Shown: piece after piece, positions 44,632-55,122 of the stretch
Layout of the letters: each line of letters starts with the position of its first letter
Position numbering within the stretch: the stretch's first letter is position 1
Assembly: GCF_003182485.1 (NCBI RefSeq)
Contig: NZ_QGTX01000001.1
Location: 248,001-312,000 of the forward strand
Length of the DNA stretch: 64,000 bases
DNA from: Geodermatophilus normandii
GTDB taxonomy: Bacteria > Actinomycetota > Actinomycetes > Mycobacteriales > Geodermatophilaceae
Direction of reading: 5' to 3'
Notes under the pieces: model-generated
The model's input: only the letters and a program-made list of their open reading frames with translations
Told to the model about the DNA's origin: nothing
Databases searched by the model: none
Position numbers and translations under genes: made by a program

Positions 44632-45381
44632 TCAGCCCGAGGCGCCGCTGGGGCCGAAGCGCTCGACCCGGATGTCCGGCGCCGGCACGCCCAGGCCGAC
44701 CAGCAGCTGGCTGGCGGCCTCGGCGAACGCCGTCGACCCGCAGACGAAGGCGGTCTGGCCCGGCTCCCACAGCGGCACCAGGTCCGCGGCGGTCAGCCGG
44801 CCCGCCGGGCGGATCCCCGAGCGCTCCCGCGTGGTCACCACCAGCGCGCCGGCGGCGCGGAGCTCGTCGGCGTAGGGCAGCTCGGCCGCCGTGCGCGTGG
44901 AGACGGCGACCCGCAGCAGGTCCTCGCGCCCCAGCTCGCGCGCCGTGCGGAGCATCGCCACGAACGGCACCACGCCGGTGCCCCCGCCGACCAGCAGCGC
45001 GGGCTCCTCGCCCTCCCACACGAACCAGCCGCCGATCGGCCCGCGCACCTCGAGGGTGTCGCCGGGCTCCACGACGTCGGCCAGGTAGCCCGACACCTCG
45101 CCGTCGTCGAGCCGCTCGACGAGCAGCTCGACGAGCGGGTCGCCCGGGGAGGAGGCCAGCGAGTAGGACCGCTGGGCGCGGTAGCCGTCCTCGGCGGTGA
45201 GCCGGACGACGTAGTGCTGCCCGGCCAGGTGGTCGACCCGGTCGGGCACCTCCAGCCGCAGCCGGACGGTGCGCGGGGTGGGCCGGTCGACCTCGCGGAC
45301 CGTCGCCGTGCGCCAGCCCCCGGCCGGTGCCCGCCGCAGGCGCGGGCCCATCCCGGCCCGCGCGCCCGCCGGCTCAGTCAC
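44632..45381 (-). CDS. ferredoxin-NADP reductase-like FAD oxidoreductase
   Basis: 249 residues. RAQRSYSLASSPGD is the FAD-binding motif, LLVGGGTGVVPFVAMLR the pyridine-nucleotide motif and FVCGSTAFAEA the C-terminal part. There is no ferredoxin domain. It follows and overlaps the molybdopterin oxidoreductase by 8 bases and probably passes electrons to it. Confidence 0.92.
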   Translation of the reverse strand: MTEPAGARAGMGPRLRRAPAGGWRTATVREVDRPTPRTVRLRLEVPDRVDHLAGQHYVVRLTAEDGYRAQRSYSLASSPGDPLVELLVERLDDGEVSGYLADVVEPGDTLEVRGPIGGWFVWEGEEPALLVGGGTGVVPFVAMLRTARELGREDLLRVAVSTRTAAELPYADELRAAGALVVTTRERSGIRPAGRLTAADLVPLWEPGQTAFVCGSTAFAEAASQLLVGLGVPAPDIRVERFGPSGASG

Positions 45382-45985
45382 CCTGGTAGCGCTGCTCGCG
45401 CCACGGGTCGCCGCGGTCGTGGTAGCCGTTCTGCTCCCAGAACCCCTGCTGGTCGCGCTGCAGGAGCGTCAGGCGGGTGACCCACTTGGCGCTCTTCCAG
45501 AAGTAGAGGTGCGGTACGAGCAGCCGCACCGGGCCGCCGTGCTCGACGGGCAGCGGCTTGCCGTCGAACTCCCAGACGATCCACGCCTTGCCGCCGGTGA
45601 CGTCCTCGAGCGGCAGGTTGGTGGTGTAGCCGGTCTTGGCCGTCGCCATGACGAAGTGCGCGTCGGCGGTGGGCCGGGCGGCCTCGAGCAGCGTGTCGAC
45701 GCTGACGCCCGCGAAGTGGGTGTCGAACTTCGACCACGTCGTGACGCAGTGGATGTCGCCGCGGTAGTCCGAGGGCGGGAGCCGGTGGGCGTCGTCCCAG
45801 GTCCAGGTCGTCGGGTTCTCGACCCGGCCGTCGACGGTGATGCTCCAGGTCTCCGGCGTGATGCGCGGGGTGGGCTCGGCGGTCAGCACGGGCCAGTCGG
45901 CGCCGACGTCGTACTGGCCCGGTGGGAGGCGGGGGTCGCGCTCGCGCCTGCTGCGGCCGAGGAAACCCCGGGTCGGTCCTGCCAC
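45374..45985 (-). CDS. sulfite-oxidase-like molybdopterin oxidoreductase
   Basis: 203 residues from GTG 45985 with AGGAGG ahead. The cofactor Cys lies in DIHCVTTWSKFDTHFAGV; LYFWKSAKWVTRLTLL and FWEQNGYHDRGDPW close the domain. It resembles the catalytic part of MsrP/YedY but has no Tat signal or membrane partner, so it is cytosolic. With the reductase it forms a two-protein redox system common in actinobacteria; substrate unproven (methionine sulfoxide or another S/N-oxide). Confidence 0.9.
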   Translation of the reverse strand: MAGPTRGFLGRSRRERDPRLPPGQYDVGADWPVLTAEPTPRITPETWSITVDGRVENPTTWTWDDAHRLPPSDYRGDIHCVTTWSKFDTHFAGVSVDTLLEAARPTADAHFVMATAKTGYTTNLPLEDVTGGKAWIVWEFDGKPLPVEHGGPVRLLVPHLYFWKSAKWVTRLTLLQRDQQGFWEQNGYHDRGDPWREQRYQGD

Positions 45986-46125
45986 GCGTCCTCCTGGGTG
46001 GTGGGTGGTCTGTCGGCAGACTCCCATGACGCGGCCGGACAGCAACGTCCTGACCTGCGCTGAGGGTTCCCTTACATGAGGGGAGTCACTGCGTGTTCAC
46101 ATGGCCGACACGGGGTCGTGGAGCC

Positions 46126-46131
46126 TAACTT
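46126..46131 (+). promoter_or_regulatory. -10 box TAACTT, leaderless promoter candidate for sdhCAB
   Basis: TAACTT lies 7 bases before GTG 46139 in an AT-richer patch of the 153-base divergent gap. It supports GTG 46139 as the sdhC start over the upstream ATG 46076. Confidence 0.55.
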
Positions 46132-46138
46132 TGACGCC

Positions 46139-46843
46139 GTGGTGACGGTGACGAACTCGGGCCAGCGCAGGACCCCGAAGGTCGCGAAGACCAGCTCGGT
46201 CGCGAAGAAGGCCGTGATGGCGGTCAGCGGGATCATCCTGGTCCTGTACCTGATCGCGCACATGGTGGGGAACCTGAAGCTCTTCGCCGGCGCGGAGACC
46301 TTCAACGGCTACTCCGAGTGGATCCGCCGGATCGGCGAGCCGGCCGTCCCCGGCCAGACGGTGCTGTGGATCATCCGCGTCGTCCTCCTCGTCGCCGTGG
46401 TGGCGCACGCGTGGGCCGCGATCTCGCTGTGGCGACAGGCCAAGCGCGCCCGTCCCACCCAGTACGTGGCCCGCAAGGCGGTGGCCCAGAGCTACGCCTC
46501 CCGCACCATGCGCTGGGGCGGCGTGATCCTCGCGCTGTTCATCGTCTACCACATCCTCGACCTCACGCTCGGTGTGGCGAACCCCGAGGGGCCCGACTCG
46601 ACGCCCTACGACCGGGCGATCGCCGGCTTCTCCAACCCGATCGTCACGGCGGTCTACGTGATCGCGCTGCTGGCGCTCGGGTTCCACCTGCGGCACGGCA
46701 TCTGGAGCGCGACCCAGACCCTGGGGCAGAGCAACCGGACCCGTGAGCGCACGGTCAACGCCTTCGCCACGGTGTTCGCCGTGGTGCTGACCGCGGGCTT
46801 CCTGATCCCGCCGCTCAGCGTCCTCGTCGGCATCATCGAGTAG
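46139..46843 (+). CDS. sdhC: succinate dehydrogenase cytochrome b subunit
   Basis: 234 residues from GTG 46139. Five membrane spans. [29 protein letters not shown] and [11 protein letters not shown] hold heme-ligand histidines, matching the type B single-anchor SdhC of Bacillus and actinobacteria. It anchors SdhAB and passes electrons to menaquinone. Followed 11 bases later by sdhA with a TAGGAG site. Confidence 0.94.
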   Translation: MVTVTNSGQRRTPKVAKTSSVAKKAVMAVSGIILVLYLIAHMVGNLKLFAGAETFNGYSEWIRRIGEPAVPGQTVLWIIRVVLLVAVVAHAWAAISLWRQAKRARPTQYVARKAVAQSYASRTMRWGGVILALFIVYHILDLTLGVANPEGPDSTPYDRAIAGFSNPIVTAVYVIALLALGFHLRHGIWSATQTLGQSNRTRERTVNAFATVFAVVLTAGFLIPPLSVLVGIIE

Positions 46844-46854
46844 GAGCACGCGTC

Positions 46855-48801
<1,947 letters not shown>

Positions 48802-49575
48802 ATGAACCTCAAGCTGCGTGTCTGGCGTCAGCGGAGCGCGGCAGAGAAGGGGCAGATGGTGACCTACGAGGTCACCGACGTCTCCCCGGACATGTCGTTC
48901 CTCGAGATGCTCGACGTGCTCAACGAACAGCTCATCCTGAACGGCGAGGACCCGGTCTCCTTCGACCACGACTGCCGTGAGGGCATCTGCGGGTCGTGCG
49001 GCGTCATGATCAACGGCCGCGCGCACGGCAACGGGCTGTTCGACAGCCACCCGCAGACGGCGACCTGCCAGCTGCACATGCGCTCGTTCAAGGACGGCGA
49101 CACGATCGACGTCGAGCCGTGGCGCGCGACGGCGTTCCCCCTGATCAAGGACCTCGCCGTCGACCGGTCGGCCCTCGACCGGATCATCCAGGCGGGCGGC
49201 TACATCAGCGCCCCGACCGGGACCGCCCCCGAGGCGCACTCGATCCTGGTGGCCAAGAAGGACTCCGACGCCGCGTTCGACGCCGCGACCTGCATCGGCT
49301 GCGGCGCCTGCGTGGCGGCCTGCCCGAACGCGTCGTCGATGCTGTTCACGTCCGCGAAGGTGGTGCACCTGGGCCTCATGCCGCAGGGCCAGCCCGAGCG
49401 CAACGACCGCGTGGTCAACATGATCCACCAGCAGGACCTCGAGGGCTTCGGCGGCTGCACCAACATCGGGGAGTGCTCCGTCAGCTGCCCGAAGGGCATC
49501 TCGATGGAGAACATCTCGCGGCTCAACCACGACCTCCTCGGCGCCCTGCGCGCCGGTGCGCGGCCGAAGAGCTGA
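48802..49575 (+). CDS. sdhB: succinate dehydrogenase iron-sulfur subunit
   Basis: 257 residues. [20 protein letters not shown] is the 2Fe-2S motif, [15 protein letters not shown] the 4Fe-4S motif and [15 protein letters not shown] the 3Fe-4S motif. It relays electrons from SdhA to SdhC. Starts the base after the sdhA stop. A hairpin ends the operon 17 bases downstream. Confidence 0.96.
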   Translation: MNLKLRVWRQRSAAEKGQMVTYEVTDVSPDMSFLEMLDVLNEQLILNGEDPVSFDHDCREGICGSCGVMINGRAHGNGLFDSHPQTATCQLHMRSFKDGDTIDVEPWRATAFPLIKDLAVDRSALDRIIQAGGYISAPTGTAPEAHSILVAKKDSDAAFDAATCIGCGACVAACPNASSMLFTSAKVVHLGLMPQGQPERNDRVVNMIHQQDLEGFGGCTNIGECSVSCPKGISMENISRLNHDLLGALRAGARPKS

Positions 49576-49591
49576 GCTCCCGCACCACACC

Positions 49592-49633
49592 GCCGTCGGG
49601 CGGGGACCCCACCCGGGGCCCCCGCCCGTCGGC
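49592..49633. terminator. bidirectional hairpin terminator after sdhCAB
   Basis: A 19-bp stem with two mismatches (49592-49610 and 49615-49633) and a 4-base loop fills the gap between the convergent sdhB and thiolase genes. Confidence 0.75.
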
Positions 49634-49636
49634 GTC

Positions 49637-50830
49637 TCAGAGGCGCTCGAACACGGTGGCGTCGGCCAGGCCGCCGGCCTCGCACATCGTCTGCAGGGCG
49701 TAGCGGGCGCCGCGGTCGTGCATCGCGTCGACCAGCGTCGTGGCGATGCGGGCGCCGCTGGCCCCGAGCGGGTGGCCGATGGAGATGCCACCGCCGTACA
49801 CGTTGAGCTTCTCCGTAGGCACGCCGGTCTCGGCCTGCCAGGCGAGGACGACGGAGGCGAAGGCCTCGTTGACCTCGAACAGGTCGACGTCGTCGAGGGT
49901 CAGGCCGGCCCGCTGCAGCACGCGGGCGGTCGCCGGGACGACGGCGGTGAGCTTGAGCAGCGGGTCGTCACCGACGACCGTGGTGGTGTGGATGCGCACC
50001 CGGGGGGTGAGCCCCAGCTCGCGGGCCCGCTCGCTCGTGGTGACCAGCAGCGCCGCGGCGCCGTCGTTGAGCGGGCTGCTGTTGCCGGGGGTGACGCGCC
50101 AGTCGATCCCGGGGAACCGGGCGGCCATCGCGTCGTCGGCGAAGGCGGGGCGCAGCCGGGACAGCACGTCGACGTCGGTACCGGGCCGCACCGACTCGTC
50201 GGAGGTCACGAGCGCCACCGAGCCGTCGGCCTGCCGTGCCTCGACCGGGACCACCTGCCGGTCGAAGCGCCCGTCGGCCCAGGCCCGCGCGGCCCGCTGG
50301 TGGCTGAGGGCGGCGTACTCGTCGAGACGGGCGCGGGAGAGGTCCCAGCGGGCGGCGATGAGCTCGGCGCTGATGCCCTGGCCGACCATGCCCTCGGGAT
50401 AGCGCGCGGCGAACCGCTCCCCCGCCGGGTCGGCACCCCGGACGCTCGAGCCCATGGGGACCCGGCTCATCGACTCCACGCCGGCGGCGACCACGAGGTC
50501 CTGGGCGCCGGAGAGGACCGCCTGAGCGGCGAACGAGAGCGCCTGCTGGCTGCTGCCGCACTGCCGGTCCACGGTCGTGCCGGGGACCGACTCCGGGAAC
50601 CCGGCCGCGAGCGCCGCGGTGCGGGCCACGTTGGCCGCCTGCTCGCCGTTCTGGCTCACGCAGCCGGCGACGACGTCGTCGACGAGCGCCGCGTCGAGCC
50701 CGGCCCGCTCGACGAGGGTCTCCAGCGTGTGCGCGAGCAGGTCGACCGGGTGCACCCCGGACAGCGAGCCGCCCGGCTTCCCCTTGCCGACCGGCGTCCG
50801 GACGGCCTCCACGATGACGGCGTCGCGCAC
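49637..50830 (-). CDS. thiolase (acetyl-CoA acyltransferase family)
   Basis: 397 residues. The nucleophile Cys is in VDRQCGSSQQALSF, followed by NEAFASVVLAW, GHPLGASGARI and a second Cys in MCEAGGLADATVFE. Family members run the last step of fatty-acid or steroid side-chain beta-oxidation, or the reverse condensation. Start GTG 50830 has GAGGAG ahead. Two palindromes between it and the HxlR gene suggest regulation by that protein. Confidence 0.94.
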   Translation of the reverse strand: MRDAVIVEAVRTPVGKGKPGGSLSGVHPVDLLAHTLETLVERAGLDAALVDDVVAGCVSQNGEQAANVARTAALAAGFPESVPGTTVDRQCGSSQQALSFAAQAVLSGAQDLVVAAGVESMSRVPMGSSVRGADPAGERFAARYPEGMVGQGISAELIAARWDLSRARLDEYAALSHQRAARAWADGRFDRQVVPVEARQADGSVALVTSDESVRPGTDVDVLSRLRPAFADDAMAARFPGIDWRVTPGNSSPLNDGAAALLVTTSERARELGLTPRVRIHTTTVVGDDPLLKLTAVVPATARVLQRAGLTLDDVDLFEVNEAFASVVLAWQAETGVPTEKLNVYGGGISIGHPLGASGARIATTLVDAMHDRGARYALQTMCEAGGLADATVFERL

Positions 50831-50845
50831 GACCCTGTCTCCTCG

Positions 50846-50860
50846 GTTGGGATGTCAAAC
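50846..50860. promoter_or_regulatory. putative HxlR operator 1, GTTG-N6-CAAAC
   Basis: An imperfect palindrome, 15 bases upstream of the thiolase start. The same arms recur at 50886-50900. Confidence 0.5.
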
Positions 50861-50885
50861 CATGACCGACGGTAGCGCGGCGTCG

Positions 50886-50900
50886 GTTGGACGTGCAAAC
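50886..50900. promoter_or_regulatory. putative HxlR operator 2, GTTG-N6-CAAAC
   Basis: Second copy, 40 bases (start to start) from the first. It overlaps a CAAACT -10-like box (50896-50901), 7 bases ahead of the hxlR-type gene GTG 50909, so binding would block that promoter (inference). Confidence 0.5.
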
Positions 50901-50908
50901 TGACTGGT

Positions 50909-51415
50909 GTGACCGCGCTCTACGACCTCGCCGACCTGCCCGGCCGCCCGTGCACCATCGCCGCCGCCCTGGAACTGGTCGGCGAGCGGTGGTCGCTGCT
51001 GGTGGTCCGGGAGGTCTCGCTGGGCAACCACCGCTTCAGCGACATCGCCCGCGGCACGGGCGCGCCCCGTGACCGGCTGACCGCGCGGCTGAACGCACTG
51101 GTCGCCGCCGGGGTGCTGGAGCGCCGGCAGTACAGCGACTCCCCGCCCCGCTCGGGTTACCACCTCACCGCGTCCGGCCGCGACCTGCTGCCGGTGCTGC
51201 AGGCGCTGCTGCAGTGGGGTGACCGCTGGGCCGCCGAGGAGCCGCCGGTGCGGCTCACGCACGCGCCCGGGGAGCACGAGGAGCACACCGTCGACGCCGA
51301 GTGGGTGTGCCGGACCTGCGGCGAGCCGGTCAACTCCTCGCGGGTCGAGCGCGTGCTCACCCCCGCCGGCCGGGCGCTGTCCGGGCTGCCCGCGGAGGAG
51401 CGGCGTGAGCACTGA
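50909..51415 (+). CDS. HxlR family transcriptional regulator
   Basis: 168 residues. CTIAAALELVGERWSLLVVREVSLGNHRFSDIA and LTARLNALVAAGVLERRQYSDSPPRSGYHLTASGRDL form the HxlR winged helix. The C-terminal ~45 residues add a CRTCGEPV motif, a possible metal or redox site (single CxxC). Divergent from the thiolase and overlapping the thioesterase, it probably controls this acyl-CoA group. Confidence 0.9.
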   Translation: MTALYDLADLPGRPCTIAAALELVGERWSLLVVREVSLGNHRFSDIARGTGAPRDRLTARLNALVAAGVLERRQYSDSPPRSGYHLTASGRDLLPVLQALLQWGDRWAAEEPPVRLTHAPGEHEEHTVDAEWVCRTCGEPVNSSRVERVLTPAGRALSGLPAEERREH

Positions 51416-51956
51416 GACCGACCCCGTGACCGACCCCGTGACCGGCCCACCCGCCGCCTGGGGCGAGCCGCGCTCCCGCACCGTCACCTGGTACGACCCG
51501 ATGGTCACCGCGGCCGGCGGCCGGGAGCGCTCCGGGCTGGAGACGCTGCAGGCCGTGCGCGACGGCGTGCTGCCGCCGGCCCCGATCGGCGCGCTCGTGC
51601 AGATGGACGTCGTCGCCGTGGAGGAGGGCCGGGTCGAGTTCGGCTGCACGGTCGACGAGTCGGTCTACAACCCGATCGGCGTCGTGCACGGCGGGCTGGT
51701 GTGCACGCTGCTCGACACCGTCGCCGGGTGCGCGGTGCACACCACGCTGCCGCAGGGGGTCGGCTACACCTCGATCGAGCTGAAGGTGACCTACCTGCGG
51801 GCGGTCACCCAGGCCAGCGGGCGGCTGACCGCGGTCGGCACGGTGGTCAAGCCCGGCCGCCGGGTGGCCTTCGCCGAGGGGCAGGTCCTCGACGCCGCGG
51901 GCAAGGTCGTGGCGACGGCGTCGAGCTCGCTCCTGGTCTTCCCGCTGCCGGTCTGA
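51405..51956 (+). CDS. PaaI-type hotdog thioesterase
   Basis: 183 residues from GTG 51405, overlapping the regulator end by 11 bases with GGAGGA ahead. NPIGVVHGGLVCTLLDTVAGCAVHTTL is the hotdog active-site region. It hydrolyses acyl-CoA, often aromatic. A tandem TDPV repeat lies in its N-terminal tail. Neighbouring thiolase suggests a shared acyl-CoA pathway. Confidence 0.9.
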   Translation: MSTETDPVTDPVTGPPAAWGEPRSRTVTWYDPMVTAAGGRERSGLETLQAVRDGVLPPAPIGALVQMDVVAVEEGRVEFGCTVDESVYNPIGVVHGGLVCTLLDTVAGCAVHTTLPQGVGYTSIELKVTYLRAVTQASGRLTAVGTVVKPGRRVAFAEGQVLDAAGKVVATASSSLLVFPLPV

Positions 51957-51959
51957 GCA

Positions 51960-52289
51960 TCAGCGGCGCCGGATCCGCACGTCGTCGGTGCAGGTCGCCG
52001 TCGAGCGGAGCCGCCGCCAGCCGACGCCGGCGTCCTCGAGCCACCGCAGCGCCGACAGCTCCCCGGCGGTGCACGCCTCGGCCTCCTCCCCCGGCCCGGC
52101 GTCGACGTGCACGACGACGCGGTGGCTGAACGCCGAGAGCGCGCCGTCGTAGGTGGTGCTGCCCTCCTCGGTGAAGGCGGAGGCGAACAGGTCGTGCGCG
52201 GCGGCACGGTCGCGCAGCCAGGCGCGCCGGTCGTCGTCGAGGCCGTCGAAGACGCCGCGCACGATGACGCGGTAGGTGCGGCGGGACAC
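51960..52289 (-). CDS. DUF6204 family protein
   Basis: 109 residues from GTG 52289. RTYRVIVRGVFDGLDDDRRAWLRDRAAAHD and STTYDGALSAFSHRVVVH suit this small actinobacterial family of unknown function. A frame extending to 52529 overlaps the next gene and is not used. Confidence 0.78.
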   Translation of the reverse strand: MSRRTYRVIVRGVFDGLDDDRRAWLRDRAAAHDLFASAFTEEGSTTYDGALSAFSHRVVVHVDAGPGEEAEACTAGELSALRWLEDAGVGWRRLRSTATCTDDVRIRRR

Positions 52290-52300
52290 GGCGGGCGAGG

Positions 52301-53112
52301 CTAGCCGCGCCCCCGCCCCGCGGTCACCCGGTTTCGCCCGCGGAAGGAGTCGACGACGAGCTCGGGGACGACGTAGGGCTCCCCCGGCACCGCCTTCTCC
52401 GGGAAGTCGAAGACGGCGACCATCGACTGCACCGGGTAGTCGGGTACGACGGCCACCTCGCGCACGACCTCGCCGTCCACGGAGAACGCGGCGCCGTCGG
52501 GCCGCCAGTCGACGGCGTAGGTGTGCCACTCGGCGACGTCGATCCCGGGGCGGGCGCGGCGAAGTCGTCGACCAGCCGCGGGTCGCGGAAGGGGTGCACG
52601 CCCATGCCCAATGCCGCGCCCGCGACGGGGTCGACGGCGTCGCCGAACACCTCCACGACGCACAGCTCGCCGCAGCGCTCCGGGGAGTCCTCGAGCCCGA
52701 CCAGCCACCAGGCGACCATCGACCGCGGCGTCACGGTCGCGCGGGCGCGCATCTCCAGCCGCCCGTAGCGCGGCGTCCAGCCCCAGTGCGCGGGCTGCTC
52801 CTCGCGGACGAGCGCCCCTGGGCGCACCGGCTGCTGGCCGACCGTGCTGCCGACCGGCCCGGAGAAGACGCCGGACTGGATGCCCGAGACCCGCAGGGGC
52901 GGGTGGTCGTCGGGGCACCACAGCGGCATCTCGTCGGGGAGGTACAGCCGCAGGCAGGAGTCGCGGACCTCGTAGCAGGCCGCCGTCGCCGCACGGGAGC
53001 TCCACTGCGGCAGGTAGTGCGGGACCCAGACGTCGCGGTCGAGGTCGGTCCCGTCGAAGTCGTCCGCGAAGTCGTCCGCGAAGTCGTCCGGGGGGTCGGC
53101 CGACCCCGTCAT
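52301..53112 (-). CDS. GH16-like glycoside hydrolase, internal frame interruption
   Basis: From ATG 53112. The N-terminal frame has PRYGRLEMRARATVTPRSMVAWWLVGLEDSPERCGELCVVEVFGD, a GH16-type site with both glutamates (E-x4-E) but Cys in place of the middle Asp. The C-terminal frame gives VAEWHTYAVDWRPDGAAFSVDGEVVRE and PYVVPELVVDSFRG, the usual GH16 end. The two join if one G/C is added near 52550-52558. No signal peptide, so it may act inside the cell. It could be inactive even with the frame repaired. Confidence 0.72.
53056..53090. repeat. 12-bp tandem repeat in the GH16-like gene
   Basis: Nearly three copies of a 12-bp unit encode the repeated DDFA near the N-terminus of the GH16-like protein. 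Confidence 0.75.
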
Positions 53113-53726
53113 CGCGACTGCAGGGCGTCCAGCGCCACGGCCATCGACGCGGCCACGCGGAAGTCCAGGCGCGGGTCGGGCACGGAGACGTCGTAGCGGT
53201 CGCGGACCGACTTGCGCCGCTCGACGACGAGCACCGGCTGCCCGGTGGCGGTGTCGGTGAAGTCGAAGTGGAAGACGAAGGGCACCCAGATGTCGCCCAG
53301 GAACGGGATGAAGTCCCAGATCCGCCGCAGGACGGCGATGACCGGCCGCCGCTCGCGGCCCACGGCGGTCAGCCCCGGCACCGACAGGTCCCAGGTGGAG
53401 CGCAGGAGGCTCGCGCCGAAGCGCTTGCTGAACGAGCCGAGGACCCGGCCGTACACGTCGTACACGTCGTGCTCGGCGTGCACGTCGAGCCGCTGCCGGG
53501 CCCGGAAGGAGAAGACCGGCCGGGTGCGGCCCTCGTCGGCGGTGAAGACCACCTCCTCCTTGAGCTTGAGGCGCTTCTGCTGGGCCATCGCCAGCAGCTC
53601 CCCCTGGCTCCCGTCGGGCGCGACCGCGCGCACCTCGTAGCGGTTGACCATGACGGTGATCCGCTGGTGGACGGTGAAGCGCGGCACGACCATCGCGGCC
53701 GGCTGGTCGGCGTACGGCACGGTCAC
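53109..53726 (-). CDS. LURP-one/tubby-like fold protein, probable
   Basis: 205 residues from GTG 53726 with GGAGGTG ahead. FTVHQRITVMVNRYEVRAVAPDGSQGELLAMAQQKRLKLKEEV and VFSFRARQRLDVHAEHDVYDVYGRVLGSFSKRFGASLLRSTW resemble LURP-one-related/scramblase proteins (12-stranded barrel, tubby C-like). Function unknown. The TGA overlaps the GH16-like ATG. Confidence 0.68.
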   Translation of the reverse strand: MTVPYADQPAAMVVPRFTVHQRITVMVNRYEVRAVAPDGSQGELLAMAQQKRLKLKEEVVFTADEGRTRPVFSFRARQRLDVHAEHDVYDVYGRVLGSFSKRFGASLLRSTWDLSVPGLTAVGRERRPVIAVLRRIWDFIPFLGDIWVPFVFHFDFTDTATGQPVLVVERRKSVRDRYDVSVPDPRLDFRVAASMAVALDALQSR

Positions 53727-53898
53727 GGCAACACCTCCGGGTCGGGTCCGGCCTCCATCCTGGCGTGGTCGCCCGGAAGACGCGCAGTGCGCGACCGGGT
53801 TGCGAATCAGAATCTTGGTCTCATCCAGCGGGTGCACAACCGCTGTGCCAGGCTCGATCCCGGGAGGGGGACGAGCCCCCGGGTCCGCGGAGGTCGTT
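53727..53898. other. 172-base divergent gap with low-GC patch and hairpin
   Basis: Bases ~53800-53828 are markedly AT-richer than the surroundings. A 6-bp stem (CAGCGG/CCGCTG) with an 8-base loop lies at 53826-53845, and a 5-bp G/C hairpin at 53866-53880. This should contain the promoter and leader of the large operon that starts at 53899; I cannot assign a -35/-10 pair with confidence. Confidence 0.5.
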
Positions 53899-55122
53899 GT
53901 GGTGCAGGAGTCCCGTCGCGTCGGTGTCGCTGTGGTCGGGCTCGGGGGTGCGGTCGCGACGACCGCGGTCGCGGGCCTGGAGCTCCTGCGGGTGGGGGCC
54001 GCCGGCACCGACGGCCTCCCGCTGGCCGGGCTGCAGGTGGCCGGCGGCCCTGTCGAGGAGACGACCGGCCTGGTCGGCTACGACTCCCTCGTCGTCCGCG
54101 GCTGGGACCTCGACGGCACCGACCTGCGCAAGGCCGCCGAGCAGCACGGGGTCCTCGACGCCCACCAGCTCGAGCAGGCCGGCCCGGCGCTGTCGGCGCT
54201 GACTCCCTGGCCGGCGGCCGGCGACGCCGACTTCTGCCGCAACGTCACCGGCGGCAACGTGGTGCTGGCCGAGACCCGCCGCGCGCAGGTCGACGCCGTC
54301 CGCGCCGACCTGCGCCGCTTCCGCGAGGAGGAGTCCCTCGACGGCCTGGTGCTGGTGAACCTCGCCTCCACCGAGCGCTGGCCCGACCCGGCCGCGCCGG
54401 CGCTGCAGACGATCGAGGCCTTCGAGGCGGCCCTCGACGCCGACGACCGGGCCATCACCCCGGCGATGGTGTACGCGTACGCGGCGATCGCCGAGGGCGT
54501 GGGCTACGTCAACTTCACGCCGTCGTTGGCCGCCGACGTCCCGGCGCTGGTGGCCCTCGCCGAGCAGCGCGGCGTCCCGGTCGCCGGCAAGGACGGCAAG
54601 ACCGGCCAGACGATGATGAAGACGGTGCTGGCGCCGGCCTTCCGCGCCCGCGCGCTGACCGTCGAGGGCTGGTACTCGACCAACATCCTGGGCAACCGCG
54701 ACGGCCTGGCCCTCGACGACCCCGACTCGCTCAACAGCAAGCTGCAGACCAAGGGCAGCGTCCTGGACTCGATCCTCGGCTACCCGGTCGAGGACCACGT
54801 GGTCCGGATCGACTACTACCGGCCGCGCGGGGACCAGAAGGAGGCCTGGGACGCCATCGACCTGGTCGGCTTCCTCGGGCAGCGCATGCAGATCAAGGTC
54901 GACTTCCAGTGCCGCGACTCGATCCTGGCCGCACCGCTGGCCGTCGAGCTCGCCCGCCTCACCGACCTCGCTCAGCAGCGCGGCGAGGGCGGCGTGCAGC
55001 GGCACCTCGGCTGGTTCTTCAAGGCCCCCATGACCGCCGACGGCGGCGTCCCCGAGCACGCGTTCCACCGCCAGGAGACGACGCTGCTCGACTGGCTGGC
55101 CGCGGGCGCCACCTCGCGGTGA
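53899..55122 (+). CDS. inositol-3-phosphate synthase-like protein, first gene of 9-gene operon
   Basis: 407 residues from GTG 53899 (GTG 53902 also possible) with GGAGG ahead. VGVAVVGLGGAVATTAVAGLELLR is the NAD Rossmann opening, VNLASTERWPD, AGKDGKTGQTMMKTVLAP and GWYSTNILGNRDGLALDD match inositol-1-phosphate synthases, which cyclise glucose-6-phosphate. It is longer than the ~360-residue enzyme used for mycothiol, and belongs to a second subfamily. It probably makes the cyclitol core of the operon's product. Confidence 0.88.
   Translation: MVQESRRVGVAVVGLGGAVATTAVAGLELLRVGAAGTDGLPLAGLQVAGGPVEETTGLVGYDSLVVRGWDLDGTDLRKAAEQHGVLDAHQLEQAGPALSALTPWPAAGDADFCRNVTGGNVVLAETRRAQVDAVRADLRRFREEESLDGLVLVNLASTERWPDPAAPALQTIEAFEAALDADDRAITPAMVYAYAAIAEGVGYVNFTPSLAADVPALVALAEQRGVPVAGKDGKTGQTMMKTVLAPAFRARALTVEGWYSTNILGNRDGLALDDPDSLNSKLQTKGSVLDSILGYPVEDHVVRIDYYRPRGDQKEAWDAIDLVGFLGQRMQIKVDFQCRDSILAAPLAVELARLTDLAQQRGEGGVQRHLGWFFKAPMTADGGVPEHAFHRQETTLLDWLAAGATSR

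Noticed and set aside
53788..53880. Possible tRNA gene on either strand
   Set aside because: Some arm-like pieces exist, but no 7-bp acceptor stem pairs, the T-loop residues are wrong and no clear anticodon arm forms.
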